64,000 nt of DNA from Solilutibacter silvestris (GTDB lineage Bacteria > Pseudomonadota > Gammaproteobacteria > Xanthomonadales > Xanthomonadaceae). Under the pieces are notes generated by a model. That model worked only from the letters and a program-made list of their open reading frames with translations. It was not told where the DNA came from and searched no databases. The first letter of the stretch is position 1. Every line of letters begins with the position of its first letter. Below, one piece after another: positions 43,625 to 51,352 of this stretch. A program made the position numbers and the translations under genes. Location: NCBI RefSeq assembly GCF_002895945.1, contig NZ_NPZB01000001.1, forward strand, positions 263,501-327,500. The letters are read 5' to 3'.

Positions 43625-44583
43625 GCGTGCGCTCCCACGATGGATTGGATGGCCTGCACATGGGCATCGCCATCATTGAGGCAGGGGATGTAGCGCAGCG
43701 CGTGCCCACCGGCGGCGATGAAGGCCTCGGCATTGAGCATGGCGATTTCCTCCAGGGTTTCCAGGCAATCCACCGCGAAGCCGGGACAGACCACGTCGAC
43801 GTCGCGGACGCCATCGCGCGCGAGTTGCTGCAACGTCGGCAAGGTGTAGGGCTGCAACCAGCGGTCGCGCCCGAAGCGCGACTGGTATGTCAGCAGGATG
43901 TCGTCGCGGGCAATGCCCAATGCCTCCGCGATCGCCGCGGTGCCCGCTTCGCAATGGGCGGCATAGGGATCGCCGTTGCGCACCAGTCGCTCGGGAATGC
44001 CGTGGAACGAGAACAGCAGTTGTTCGCCGCGACCGTGCTGCTGCCAATGCGCGCGAATCGAGGCCGCGATCGCTTCCACCCACCGTGGATCACGGTGATA
44101 GTCGTGCACGCACTTGAACATGATCTGCGGATGCCGCGCGCGCAGTTTCGCCACCACGTCCTCCACCGATCCCGTGGTGGTGGTGGAATATTGCGGATAC
44201 AGCGGCAGCACCGCGATCTCGTCCACGCCATCGGCAATCAAGCCTTCCAGCGTCTTCGCCAGCGCCGGCTCGCCGTAGCGCATCGCCATCGCCACGCGCC
44301 ACTGCGGCATTGCCGATTGCACGCGTGCCGCCAAGCGTCGGGTAAATGCCGCCAGCGGCGATCCTTCCTCCGTCCAGATCGCGGCGTACTTGTGCGCGAC
44401 CACCGGACTGCGACGTGGCAGGATCACCCAGTGCAACAACGGCCACCACAGCAGGCGCGGAAGTTGCACCACGCGCGGATCCATCAGGAATTCGGACAGA
44501 TAGTCACGCACGGCCTCCGCCGTGGGCGCGGCCGGCGTGCCCAGATTGACCAGCACCAGGGCGCGCTTGGACGGTTTCGACAT
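43621..44583 (-). CDS. hemH: Ferrochelatase
   Basis: 320 aa enzyme inserting ferrous iron into protoporphyrin IX, the last step of heme synthesis. Motifs: ALVLVNLGTPAAPTAEAVRD at the N-terminus, LPLYPQYSTTTTGSVED, the catalytic histidine in FSFHGIPERLV, LTYQSRFGRDRWLQPYT and CPGFAVDCLETLEEI. The start was set at ATG 44583 (MSKPSKRAL) because a TAAGCT hexamer stands exactly six bases ahead, as in several other genes here; ATG 44589 adds two residues. Confidence 0.96.
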   Translation of the reverse strand: MSKPSKRALVLVNLGTPAAPTAEAVRDYLSEFLMDPRVVQLPRLLWWPLLHWVILPRRSPVVAHKYAAIWTEEGSPLAAFTRRLAARVQSAMPQWRVAMAMRYGEPALAKTLEGLIADGVDEIAVLPLYPQYSTTTTGSVEDVVAKLRARHPQIMFKCVHDYHRDPRWVEAIAASIRAHWQQHGRGEQLLFSFHGIPERLVRNGDPYAAHCEAGTAAIAEALGIARDDILLTYQSRFGRDRWLQPYTLPTLQQLARDGVRDVDVVCPGFAVDCLETLEEIAMLNAEAFIAAGGHALRYIPCLNDGDAHVQAIQSIVGAHA

Positions 44584-44589
44584 CTGCAT

Positions 44590-44595
44590 AGCTTA
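44590..44595 (-). promoter_or_regulatory. Candidate -10 hexamer (TAAGCT) 6 nt before hemH
   Basis: Minus-strand TAAGCT, then ATGCAG, then the hemH ATG at 44583. Identical hexamer and spacing to the DUF465 gene; no ribosome site. It would make hemH leaderless, and the ATG at 44589 would then lie before the transcript start. Confidence 0.38.
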
Positions 44596-44669
44596 ATCGC
44601 CCCCGCATCGCAGATCGTGCCCGGGTTGCGGCTACGCGCAATCGCGGCCTAGGATCGCTGATCCCCAGC

Positions 44670-45620
44670 ATGTTCCGGTTGCCCATGTCCCGATTTGCTC
44701 CTGGCCCCTTGCTCGCGCGTCTTGTCCTGCTGCTGGCGTTGTGCGTCGCCCTGCCCGCGCTCGCCGCCGACGATCCGACCGATGCCCAGCGCACGCAACA
44801 GGCGCTGAAGGTGCTGCGCGATATCCAGGCCATCCCGGAACAGGCGATCCCCGACCGCCTGTTCGATGAAGCGCGCGGCATCCTGGTGGTGCCCGATGCG
44901 CTGAAGGTCGGTTTCGTCTTCGGCGGTCGCCGCGGCCACGGCCTGTTCTCGATGCGCAATCCCGATGGCACCTGGTCGAACCCGGTGTTCGTGCGCCTGA
45001 CCGGCGGCAGCGTCGGTTTCCAGATCGGCGTGCAGAAATCCGACATCGTGATGGTGTTCCGCACCGCGCGCGGCCTCAACGACATCACCACCGGCAAGCT
45101 CACGCTCGGCGCCGGTGCCAGCGTCGCCGCCGGTCCGATCGGGCGCGATGCCGCCACCGGTACCGATGCGCAATTCAAGGCCGATATCTGGTCGTGGTCG
45201 CGCGCACGCGGCCTGTTCGCCGGTGTCGCCTTCGACGGCGCGGTGATCGCCATCGACGACGAGGCCAACCAGCGCATGTACGGTCCCGGTGCGACACCGC
45301 GGATGATCTTCGAACAACGCACGCCGAAACGCGCGCCCAATGTGCTGGTCGATTTCCGCGACACGCTGGAGGAAGCCGGCGCCACTGCCCACAATCGCCG
45401 CCTGGTCCAGCGCGAGAAAGGCGCCGACATCGATCGCGCAGTGGAAGCCGCCGAACGTGGCGCAACCACGCCGGCCGCGACGACGACAGCTGCAACATCC
45501 GATACGACATCCAGCGCGCCTGAACAGGCGAGCGGTCAACCCGAGCCGGAGCCCGGCGTTACCACGGAAGCACTGCCCGCCCCCGCCGCGCCAGCGAAAA
45601 AGAAGTCCGGCAAGCCCTGA
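44670..45620 (+). CDS. Ysc84/SH3YL1-like lipid-binding domain protein, secreted
   Basis: 316 aa. Signal peptide ending near ALCVALPALAADD, then an Ysc84-type domain: IPDRLFDEARGILVVPDALK, GFVFGGRRGHGLFSMR, LTGGSVGFQIGVQKSDIVMV and GLFAGVAFDGAVIAID, where glycine-rich loops alternate with beta strands as in phosphoinositide-binding Ysc84 domains. The last 60 residues are a Thr/Ala/Pro-rich low-complexity tail ending in lysines. Bacterial members are periplasmic and of unknown role. Divergent from hemH across 80 bp. Confidence 0.85.
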   Translation: MFRLPMSRFAPGPLLARLVLLLALCVALPALAADDPTDAQRTQQALKVLRDIQAIPEQAIPDRLFDEARGILVVPDALKVGFVFGGRRGHGLFSMRNPDGTWSNPVFVRLTGGSVGFQIGVQKSDIVMVFRTARGLNDITTGKLTLGAGASVAAGPIGRDAATGTDAQFKADIWSWSRARGLFAGVAFDGAVIAIDDEANQRMYGPGATPRMIFEQRTPKRAPNVLVDFRDTLEEAGATAHNRRLVQREKGADIDRAVEAAERGATTPAATTTAATSDTTSSAPEQASGQPEPEPGVTTEALPAPAAPAKKKSGKP

Positions 45621-45669
45621 GGCGCTGCGGTATCCTCACATCTGGTATTGAACGAATGGAAATCTTGCC

Positions 45670-45900
45670 ATGAGTACTTGGCACTGGATCATCGTCCTCA
45701 TCGTCGTGCTGCTGGTGTTCGGCACCAAGCGCCTGACCAGTGGCGCCCGCGATGTCGGCAAGGCGATCAACGAGTTCAAGAAAGGCATGCACACCGATGA
45801 CGACGAGAAGAAGCCGCAGCAGAGCCTGAGCGACGACTCGCAGCGCAACGATGGCGCCGCCGCGCAGCCGAGCAAGCAGGACGATCAAGCGCCGCGCTGA
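45670..45900 (+). CDS. tatA: Sec-independent translocase subunit TatA
   Basis: 76 aa. One N-terminal membrane helix ([20 protein letters not shown]), the FGTK hinge, an amphipathic helix ([16 protein letters not shown]) and an acidic, disordered tail, the normal TatA plan. TatA forms the pore of the twin-arginine system that exports folded proteins. First gene of tatABC; a GGTATT hexamer upstream is a weak promoter candidate. Confidence 0.97.
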   Translation: MSTWHWIIVLIVVLLVFGTKRLTSGARDVGKAINEFKKGMHTDDDEKKPQQSLSDDSQRNDGAAAQPSKQDDQAPR

Positions 45901-45924
45901 TCGCCATCACGGAACCACGCCGCC

Positions 45925-46254
45925 ATGTTCGAACTCGGCTTCGGCAAACTGCTGGTCATCGGCATCATCGCGCTGATCGTGCTCGGGCCGGAACGCTTGC
46001 CGAAAGCGGCGCGATTCGCCGGGCTGTGGGTCCGTCGCGTGCGCGCCTACTGGTTCAACATGCGCGCCGAACTGGAACGCGAACTCGCTGCCGAAGACCT
46101 GCGCAAGCACGTCGACAGCGCCAAGCAGGCGGTACATGATGTCGGCGCCGAACTGCGCGCACCCCTGCCAGTGATTACGGGGGAGACGACGCCGAAGCCC
46201 ACGAATAGCGACAGTGGCACTATGACACCCGATCGTCCCCACGACGGCGGATAG
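45925..46254 (+). CDS. tatB: Sec-independent translocase subunit TatB
   Basis: 109 aa. N-terminal helix MFELGFGKLLVIGIIALIVL with the conserved GPERLPKAARFAG hinge, then an amphipathic helix carrying WVRRVRAYWFNMRAELEREL. TatB works with TatC in twin-arginine signal recognition. It lies 24 bp after tatA and nine bp before tatC. Confidence 0.97.
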   Translation: MFELGFGKLLVIGIIALIVLGPERLPKAARFAGLWVRRVRAYWFNMRAELERELAAEDLRKHVDSAKQAVHDVGAELRAPLPVITGETTPKPTNSDSGTMTPDRPHDGG

Positions 46255-46263
46255 TCCAGCACG

Positions 46264-47010
46264 ATGAGCATGCTCGATGATCCGGAATCGCTGGTCGGGG
46301 GACTGATCCCGCACCTGCTCGAATTGCGCATGCGCATCCTGCGCGCGCTGATCGGCATTGGCGTACTGCTGGCGGTCGCGTTGCCGTTCGCCAACCAGCT
46401 CTATGGCTGGCTGGCGCAACCACTGCTGAAAACATTGCCCGCCGGCGGACAATTGATCGCCACCGGCGTCGCGTCACCGTTCGTCACCCCGGTCAAGCTG
46501 TCGCTGGTCCTCGCGGTGATGGCAGCGATGCCGTGGGTGCTTTACCAGGCCTGGGCGTTCGTCGCGCCCGGGCTGTACCAGCGCGAACGCAAGATCGCCA
46601 TCCCGCTGCTGGTGTCGGCGGTGTTGCTGTTCTACATCGGCTGCGCCTTCGCGTATTTCGGCGTGCTGCCGGCGACGTTCAAGTTCCTTGCGCACACCAC
46701 GCCACCGGGCGTGGCGCGCATGACCGACATCAATGCCTATCTCGATTTCGTGCTGGTGATCTTTTTCGCCTTCGGCCTCAGCTTCGAGCTGCCGGTGGCG
46801 CTGGTGATCGCGGTGCTGATGGGCGTGGTGACGCCGAAACAATTGCGCGAGTGGCGCGGCTATGCGGTCGTCGCGATCTTCATCGTCGCCGCCATCATCA
46901 CCCCGCCCGACATCGTCTCGCAGTTGATGCTGGCGATCCCGATGTGCCTGCTCTATGAAGCCGGCATCCTCGCTGCAGGCCTGCTCAAACCGAATACCGC
47001 GCCGGCATGA
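46264..47010 (+). CDS. tatC: Sec-independent translocase subunit TatC
   Basis: 248 aa six-helix inner-membrane receptor for twin-arginine signals. Conserved features: LIPHLLELRMRILRALI at the N-terminus, PWVLYQAWAFVAPGLYQRER with the key glutamate, a periplasmic loop rich in FKFL, and a closing VVAIFIVAAIITPPDIVSQL. It overlaps the following RDD gene by four bases. Confidence 0.97.
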   Translation: MSMLDDPESLVGGLIPHLLELRMRILRALIGIGVLLAVALPFANQLYGWLAQPLLKTLPAGGQLIATGVASPFVTPVKLSLVLAVMAAMPWVLYQAWAFVAPGLYQRERKIAIPLLVSAVLLFYIGCAFAYFGVLPATFKFLAHTTPPGVARMTDINAYLDFVLVIFFAFGLSFELPVALVIAVLMGVVTPKQLREWRGYAVVAIFIVAAIITPPDIVSQLMLAIPMCLLYEAGILAAGLLKPNTAPA

Positions 47011-47687
47011 GGCCGCCGCCACTGCGCAATCCGCACTGGCAACGGCGCTGCGCCGCCTTCCTGATCGATTTCACCGCCCTCACTCCGCTGTCGCTGCTGT
47101 TGACGGCCCCTTGGTGGCGCGCCGACCTGCGTGCAGCCGCTGCCACGATCGACACCCTGCGTTCGGCGATGAACGGCGCAATGGCGAACACGCCATCCAT
47201 CGATGCCGACGCCAGCGCCCTCTATGCGCGCCTGCTCTCCGATCCCGTCTTGCACGCGGCAGTGACGACCCTCGCGTACCGCATCACCGATGCCGTGCTG
47301 GTGGTGACAGCGGCCTATGCCGTGCTTTCGGCAGCGTGGAATCTGCCGGGCGAACAATCGTCATGGCAGGGCTCGCCCGGCAAGCACCTGCTCGGCCTGC
47401 GCGTGGTCGATGCTTCGGGGTATCGCGCGACCTTCTGGCAACTGTTGTTGCGACAACTCGCGGCGGGGCTGTCGTGGCTCAGCCTCAACCTCGGCCATCT
47501 GCTCGCGCTGTTGCCGCCGTTCCGCAGCCTGCACGATCGCATCGCCGACACCGACGTGGTGACAAACCGTGACACCAGCCCGTTGCCACCGTGGGCACGC
47601 GCCCTGCTGGCGATCGCGACACTGGCCGTAATCCTGTTGCCGATCCTTGCGGCGGTGTGGCTGGCGCTGCGCCTGACCACGCCGTGA
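47007..47687 (+). CDS. RDD family membrane protein
   Basis: 226 aa with about four membrane helices. The RDD motifs are WQRRCAAFLIDFTALTPLSL (R and D in the first helix) and SPGKHLLGLRVVD, with LHDRIADTDVV near the end. Family members are membrane proteins, some linked to ion exchange; function here is unknown. It overlaps tatC by ATGA, so it belongs to the tat operon, and it ends three bases from the convergent DUF1428 gene. Confidence 0.85.
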   Translation: MRPPPLRNPHWQRRCAAFLIDFTALTPLSLLLTAPWWRADLRAAAATIDTLRSAMNGAMANTPSIDADASALYARLLSDPVLHAAVTTLAYRITDAVLVVTAAYAVLSAAWNLPGEQSSWQGSPGKHLLGLRVVDASGYRATFWQLLLRQLAAGLSWLSLNLGHLLALLPPFRSLHDRIADTDVVTNRDTSPLPPWARALLAIATLAVILLPILAAVWLALRLTTP

Positions 47688-47690
47688 CGG

Positions 47691-48056
47691 TTATTCGGCG
47701 GCTTTCCGCGTCAGGAACGGCTTGAAACCGCCCCAGAACATCCGCTTGCCATCGAACGGCATGTCTCCCGGCGCCATCGCCGCAAGCAGGGGGTCGGACA
47801 TGATCTTTCCCATCGCCTTATCGCGCGCCTTGCGCGAGGCGAATGTCACGATGCCGACCACCACGGTTTCGCCGGGCGCGAGTTTCACCGCCTGCGGAAA
47901 CGAGGTGACCTTGCCGGGCTCGACGTCATCGGCCACGTTTTCGGAATAGCTCAACGCACCATGCTTGATCCACACCGGCGCGCACTTGCGGCTGAATTTC
48001 TTGTATTCGTCCAGCTTGGCTTCGGGAACCGGAATCACGAACACATCGACATACAT
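47691..48056 (-). CDS. DUF1428 family protein
   Basis: 121 aa alpha-beta barrel-type protein: MYVDVFVIPVPEAKLDEYKK, APVWIKHGALSYSENVADDV, FASRKARDKAMGKIMSDPLL and FDGKRMFWGGF are characteristic of DUF1428 (YbaA-like). Function unknown. ATG 48056 was chosen for its AAGGAGAG ribosome site. It is the last of three same-strand genes transcribed away from a TetR regulator. Confidence 0.85.
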   Translation of the reverse strand: MYVDVFVIPVPEAKLDEYKKFSRKCAPVWIKHGALSYSENVADDVEPGKVTSFPQAVKLAPGETVVVGIVTFASRKARDKAMGKIMSDPLLAAMAPGDMPFDGKRMFWGGFKPFLTRKAAE

Positions 48057-48113
48057 CGCTGCTCTCCTTTCATCAAGGCGCATCGCCATGCATCGCGATG
48101 CGCGGGGTGACGA

Positions 48114-48524
48114 TCATTGCTTCGCGTTCATCTCGCAATTGACCATCCACGGGACGCCGAACTGGTCGACGCACATGCCGAAGCCTTCGGCCCAGAAGGT
48201 CTTCTCGAACGGCATGGTGACCTGGCCGTTTTTCGACAACGCCGCGAACAGCCGCTGGCCATCCGCCACATCCTTCGCACCGATGGACAGCGAACATCCC
48301 TGGATCGCCTTGCGCTGTTCCGCCGGCATGTCCGCGCCCATCAGGATGCTGCCGTCGGGAAATTGCAGGGTGGCATGCATGATGGCGTCGCCCATGCCCG
48401 GCGCCTGATCCGCCATCGGCGTCTCGCCCCAGGTCATCAGGAACAGCAGTTTCGCGCCGAGTTCCTGCTGGTAGAAATCGAACGCCTGCCTGCAGTCGCC
48501 CTTGAAACTGAGATATGGATTCAT
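48114..48524 (-). CDS. VOC-superfamily protein, PhnB/3-demethylubiquinone-methyltransferase-like
   Basis: 136 aa glyoxalase-fold protein: MNPYLSFKGDCRQAFDFYQQ, FGMCVDQFGVPWMVNCE. This is the PhnB/YybH-like branch of the VOC superfamily, widespread and mostly of unknown function. A GCAGGAGA ribosome site precedes ATG 48524. It is 57 bp from DUF1428 and 72 bp from the next VOC gene, all on one strand. Confidence 0.85.
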   Translation of the reverse strand: MNPYLSFKGDCRQAFDFYQQELGAKLLFLMTWGETPMADQAPGMGDAIMHATLQFPDGSILMGADMPAEQRKAIQGCSLSIGAKDVADGQRLFAALSKNGQVTMPFEKTFWAEGFGMCVDQFGVPWMVNCEMNAKQ

Positions 48525-48596
48525 CGTCGTCTCCTGCCTGTCGGGAGGCCGATTGTGCGCCTCCCTGGTGACGAATGGCGGACGAAACGCCGCGAC

Positions 48597-48977
48597 TCAT
48601 TTCATCGAGTGCAGGCCGAACAGATTGCCTTCGGTGTCGTGGCACAACGCGATCGCGCCGTATTCACCGATGGAGAACTTGGGCTTGAAGATCTTGCCGC
48701 CGGCCGCCTCGACGCGCGCCGCTTCGATCGCGCAATCCTCCGAGCCGAAATACGCCAGGGTGCCGCCCATGCCGGAAGGCACGCCTTCCATCTTGACCAA
48801 GGCGCCACCGCTGCCGGGCGCTTCCATCTGCGCCGGGAAGAACAGCATTTCCATCTGCATGTCGGCGGGAACCGGGTGGTCCTCCAGCTTGATCGCCAGG
48901 ACCGTTTCATAGAACTTGCGCGCACGCGCCATGTCCTGCACGTAGATTTCCGACCACACGAACGGGTTGTGTTGCAT
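48597..48977 (-). CDS. VOC-superfamily (glyoxalase/bleomycin-resistance-type) protein
   Basis: 126 aa. MQHNPFVWSEIYVQDMARAR and FYETVLAIKLEDHP are the usual first half; ALCHDTEGNLFGLHSMK ends the second. Metal ligands expected from the family are E and H positions, but enzyme activity cannot be told. ATG 48977 was chosen for the GAGGAGG ribosome site. First gene of the three-gene set and divergent from the TetR gene. Confidence 0.85.
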   Translation of the reverse strand: MQHNPFVWSEIYVQDMARARKFYETVLAIKLEDHPVPADMQMEMLFFPAQMEAPGSGGALVKMEGVPSGMGGTLAYFGSEDCAIEAARVEAAGGKIFKPKFSIGEYGAIALCHDTEGNLFGLHSMK

Positions 48978-49023
48978 CACGGTCCTCCTCGGGGCTGTCA
49001 CGGCGACAGCATCATGTTTATCG

Positions 49024-49058
49024 CAATCACATGACGTTATGACGGGATGTTATGATTG
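49024..49058. promoter_or_regulatory. Possible operator between VOC and TetR genes
   Basis: CAATCA (49024-49029) and its complement TGATTG (49053-49058) flank a region that also holds the direct repeat GTTATGA (at about 49036 and 49049). The spacer is AT-rich for this genome. Symmetry and place between divergent genes suit a TetR-type operator, but the arms are short. Confidence 0.35.
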
Positions 49059-49687
49059 TCAACATGAAGCGTCGTTTCTGTCCCATCCCCCGCCCGCAGG
49101 GCTATCACCACGGCGATCTGCGCCGCGCGTTGCTTATGGCTGCACGTCAATTGGTGGATCAGGGCGGCACTTCCGCACTCACCTTGCGCGCTGCGGCGCA
49201 GCATGCCGGCGTGAGTCCGGCGGCGCCCTATCGCCACTTCGAGGATCGCGATGCGTTGCTCGCCGCAGTGCTGGCCGAGGGCTTCCGTGAACTCGCCAGC
49301 ACCACCGAAGCCGCCCGTGTCGCCGCGACCACACCGATCGACAGCTACCTCGCCGTCGGCCGCGCCTATCTGCAATTCGCCGCTGGTCACCCGCAGCTCT
49401 ACAGCCTGATGTTCGGCCCTGAGTGCAACAAGCTGCAGCATCCCGACCTGCTCGACGCCGGACAGGAAGCGTTCGCCGTGGTGTTGCGCACCGCGCGCGA
49501 ATGCGTCGAAGCCGGGATGGCCGGAACCCATAGCGCCGATGATGTCGCGCTGGCCGGCTGGTCGGTGGTGCATGGTCTGGCATCACTGCAGGGCGATGGC
49601 GTACTCGGGCGCATCACCCAGCGGCCGTTGCCCGACGTCGCGCAGGCCTTGTTCACGATATTGGTGAATGGCGTCGCGCCACGGTAG
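49052..49687 (+). CDS. TetR/AcrR-family transcriptional repressor
   Basis: 211 aa. The N-terminal helix-turn-helix is typical: HHGDLRRALLMAARQLVDQG, then LTLRAAAQHAGVSPAAPYRHF. The C-terminal part matches the WHG-type ligand domain (YLQFAAGHPQLYSLMFG, SVVHGLASLQGDGVL). It probably represses itself and the divergent VOC/VOC/DUF1428 genes. Start may be ATG 49052 (GGGA five bases upstream) or ATG 49064; the possible operator overlaps the former. Its stop directly abuts the convergent acyltransferase stop. Confidence 0.9.
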   Translation: MIVNMKRRFCPIPRPQGYHHGDLRRALLMAARQLVDQGGTSALTLRAAAQHAGVSPAAPYRHFEDRDALLAAVLAEGFRELASTTEAARVAATTPIDSYLAVGRAYLQFAAGHPQLYSLMFGPECNKLQHPDLLDAGQEAFAVVLRTARECVEAGMAGTHSADDVALAGWSVVHGLASLQGDGVLGRITQRPLPDVAQALFTILVNGVAPR

Positions 49688-50320
49688 TTAAATCGTGCCG
49701 TGGTTCTTGCCCTGCCATGGCCGATACCATTCGCGGATGCGCACCATGTCGGCGACGGGATCATCGCTGGTCCACAACAACGGGCCAATGCCGATCACCT
49801 TGTCGGGATAGTGGAAATACGCGAACAGCACCGGCACCTCGGCGGCGTGCGCGATCTTCCAGAATCCGCTCTTCCATTCCCGCACCTGCTTGCGCGTGCC
49901 TTCCGGCGCGACTCCCAGCCAGAACTGGTCGGCGCTGCGGATGCGTCCGGCGATCTGCTCAATGAATCCACCCGGCGCCCGGCGATCGATCGGGATGACG
50001 CCGAGGCGACGCAGGATCGGGCCCATCGGCCACCAGAACAATTCCTTCTTGCCGATGATGCGGATGTCGAGGCCGAGCGCCATCTTCGCCGCGAATCCCC
50101 ACACGCCATCCCAGTTGGACGAATGCGGCGCGCCGATCAGCACCAGTTTCGGCACATCGGGAAATGCACCGACCATGCGCCAACCGCCGAGGTGCAACAA
50201 CGTGCGGCCGAACCAGCGCGAGAACCGGCTGTTGCGCACCCATGGCGCGTGCGGCGGCAACGGCAGGAGTCGCCCGTCGGTTGCCGGCGTCGGCGGGTGT
50301 TGCACAGGCGCTTCATTCAT
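49688..50320 (-). CDS. 1-acyl-glycerol-3-phosphate acyltransferase-like (PlsC) family protein
   Basis: 210 aa. The acyltransferase blocks appear in modified form: APHSSNWDGVWGF in place of NHxxxxD (H-S-S-N-W-D), IGKKELFWWPMGPILRRLGV and IPIDRRAPGG, then GVAPEGTRK. No membrane helix is obvious, so it is probably peripheral. It is the short PlsC-like type seen near many proteobacterial housekeeping genes; the substrate is unknown. ATG 50320 was chosen over a TTG at 50338. It follows arfB by eight bases. Confidence 0.85.
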   Translation of the reverse strand: MNEAPVQHPPTPATDGRLLPLPPHAPWVRNSRFSRWFGRTLLHLGGWRMVGAFPDVPKLVLIGAPHSSNWDGVWGFAAKMALGLDIRIIGKKELFWWPMGPILRRLGVIPIDRRAPGGFIEQIAGRIRSADQFWLGVAPEGTRKQVREWKSGFWKIAHAAEVPVLFAYFHYPDKVIGIGPLLWTSDDPVADMVRIREWYRPWQGKNHGTI

Positions 50321-50328
50321 TCGTTCGT

Positions 50329-50736
50329 TCAATCCCAATCCTTGCCGGTGCGACCGCGCTTGATTTCGCTGCGACCACGCTTCGATTCCAGGCGGCGTTC
50401 CTTCGATCCGCGGGTCGGACGCGTCGCCTTGCGCGGTTTCGGCACGTGCATGCCGTGCGCGATGAACACCATCAGGCGGTCGCGCGCATCCTGGCGATTG
50501 CGATCCTGGGTGCGAAAGCGTTGCGCCTGGATCACGATCACGCCGTCGCCGGTGACGCGGCGATCGCGGCGGGCCAGCAGGCGTTCGCGCACGGCCTCGT
50601 CCAGCGTCGGCGATTGCGCGATGTCGAAGCGCAGCTCGACCGCGGTGGCGACCTTGTTGATGTTTTGCCCGCCCGCACCCGACGCTCGCACGAAGCGCTC
50701 GACCAGTTCGGATTCGGGAATGGTGATGTCGTCCAT
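50329..50736 (-). CDS. arfB: Peptidyl-tRNA hydrolase ArfB (YaeJ), ribosome rescue
   Basis: 135 aa. It carries the release-factor-like GGQ motif in RASGAGGQNINKVATAVELR and the basic C-terminal tail (TRGSKERRLESKRGRSEIKR) that enters the empty mRNA channel of stalled ribosomes. Together these identify the tmRNA-independent rescue factor ArfB rather than RF1/RF2. A TAGACT hexamer lies seven bases before the ATG. Confidence 0.95.
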   Translation of the reverse strand: MDDITIPESELVERFVRASGAGGQNINKVATAVELRFDIAQSPTLDEAVRERLLARRDRRVTGDGVIVIQAQRFRTQDRNRQDARDRLMVFIAHGMHVPKPRKATRPTRGSKERRLESKRGRSEIKRGRTGKDWD

Positions 50737-50743
50737 GGTTCGA

Positions 50744-50749
50744 AGTCTA
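50744..50749 (-). promoter_or_regulatory. Candidate -10 hexamer (TAGACT) 7 nt before arfB
   Basis: Minus-strand TAGACT, seven bases (TCGAACC), then the arfB ATG; no ribosome site. The same hexamer precedes DUF4156. Confidence 0.4.
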
Positions 50750-50888
50750 AATGGGAACCCCTGTCGCGCCGATGTTCACATAGCACAATGCCAGTTGAGC
50801 GCCCCGCCCCGCGATCTTGACGCGATCCACGCGCGCTTCCGAGCATACTGGGTTCGAGATGTCGCCTTGAAGCAAGGATCGCCACGCC

Positions 50889-51338
50889 ATGAATCGCATC
50901 GCCCTCGCAGCCGCCTTGACCCTCGTCTGGTCCGGCGCCCATGCCGCCGGCACGGATCCCGTTGTGCAACATCCGGCGAACGCTGCGCCGGCATCCGGCC
51001 AGGACCTACCTTCCGCCGCAGACGCCACGAATGCCATGCACCAGGCCACCGCCGAGCTGCAGAAAGCGCAACCGCAGGTGCAGGAAGCGATGCGCCAGAT
51101 GCCGAAGATGATGAAGCAGATGCAACCGGCGATGCAGGCGATGGCCAAGGAGATGCCGGCGATGATGCGCGCGATGGCGCCGATGATGCGCACCATGGCC
51201 GACACCATGCCGAAAATGATGGAGGCGATGCAGCCGGCGATGGAATCGATGGCACGCGAGATGGAACCGGCGATGCGTGATTTTGGCAAGGACTTCGGCC
51301 GCGAGATGCAACGCACGCCCGCGCCGACCAAGCCCTGA
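50889..51338 (+). CDS. Methionine-rich secreted protein of unknown function
   Basis: 149 aa. Signal peptide MNRIALAAALTLVWSGAHAA, then a long helical region. Between about residues 68 and 141 there are 23 methionines, arranged in short units such as PKMMKQMQPAMQAM and PAMMRAMAPMMRTM, alternating with Pro, Ala and single charges. No cysteine occurs. The pattern resembles periplasmic methionine-rich copper(I)-binding or methionine-oxidation-sink proteins, but no known family is recognised and the Met pattern could simply form an amphipathic helix. It stands alone between divergent arfB and convergent truC. A TTGACG at 50817-50822 may be part of a promoter. Confidence 0.72.
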   Translation: MNRIALAAALTLVWSGAHAAGTDPVVQHPANAAPASGQDLPSAADATNAMHQATAELQKAQPQVQEAMRQMPKMMKQMQPAMQAMAKEMPAMMRAMAPMMRTMADTMPKMMEAMQPAMESMAREMEPAMRDFGKDFGREMQRTPAPTKP

Positions 51339-51352
51339 TCATCGAGCCCTGA

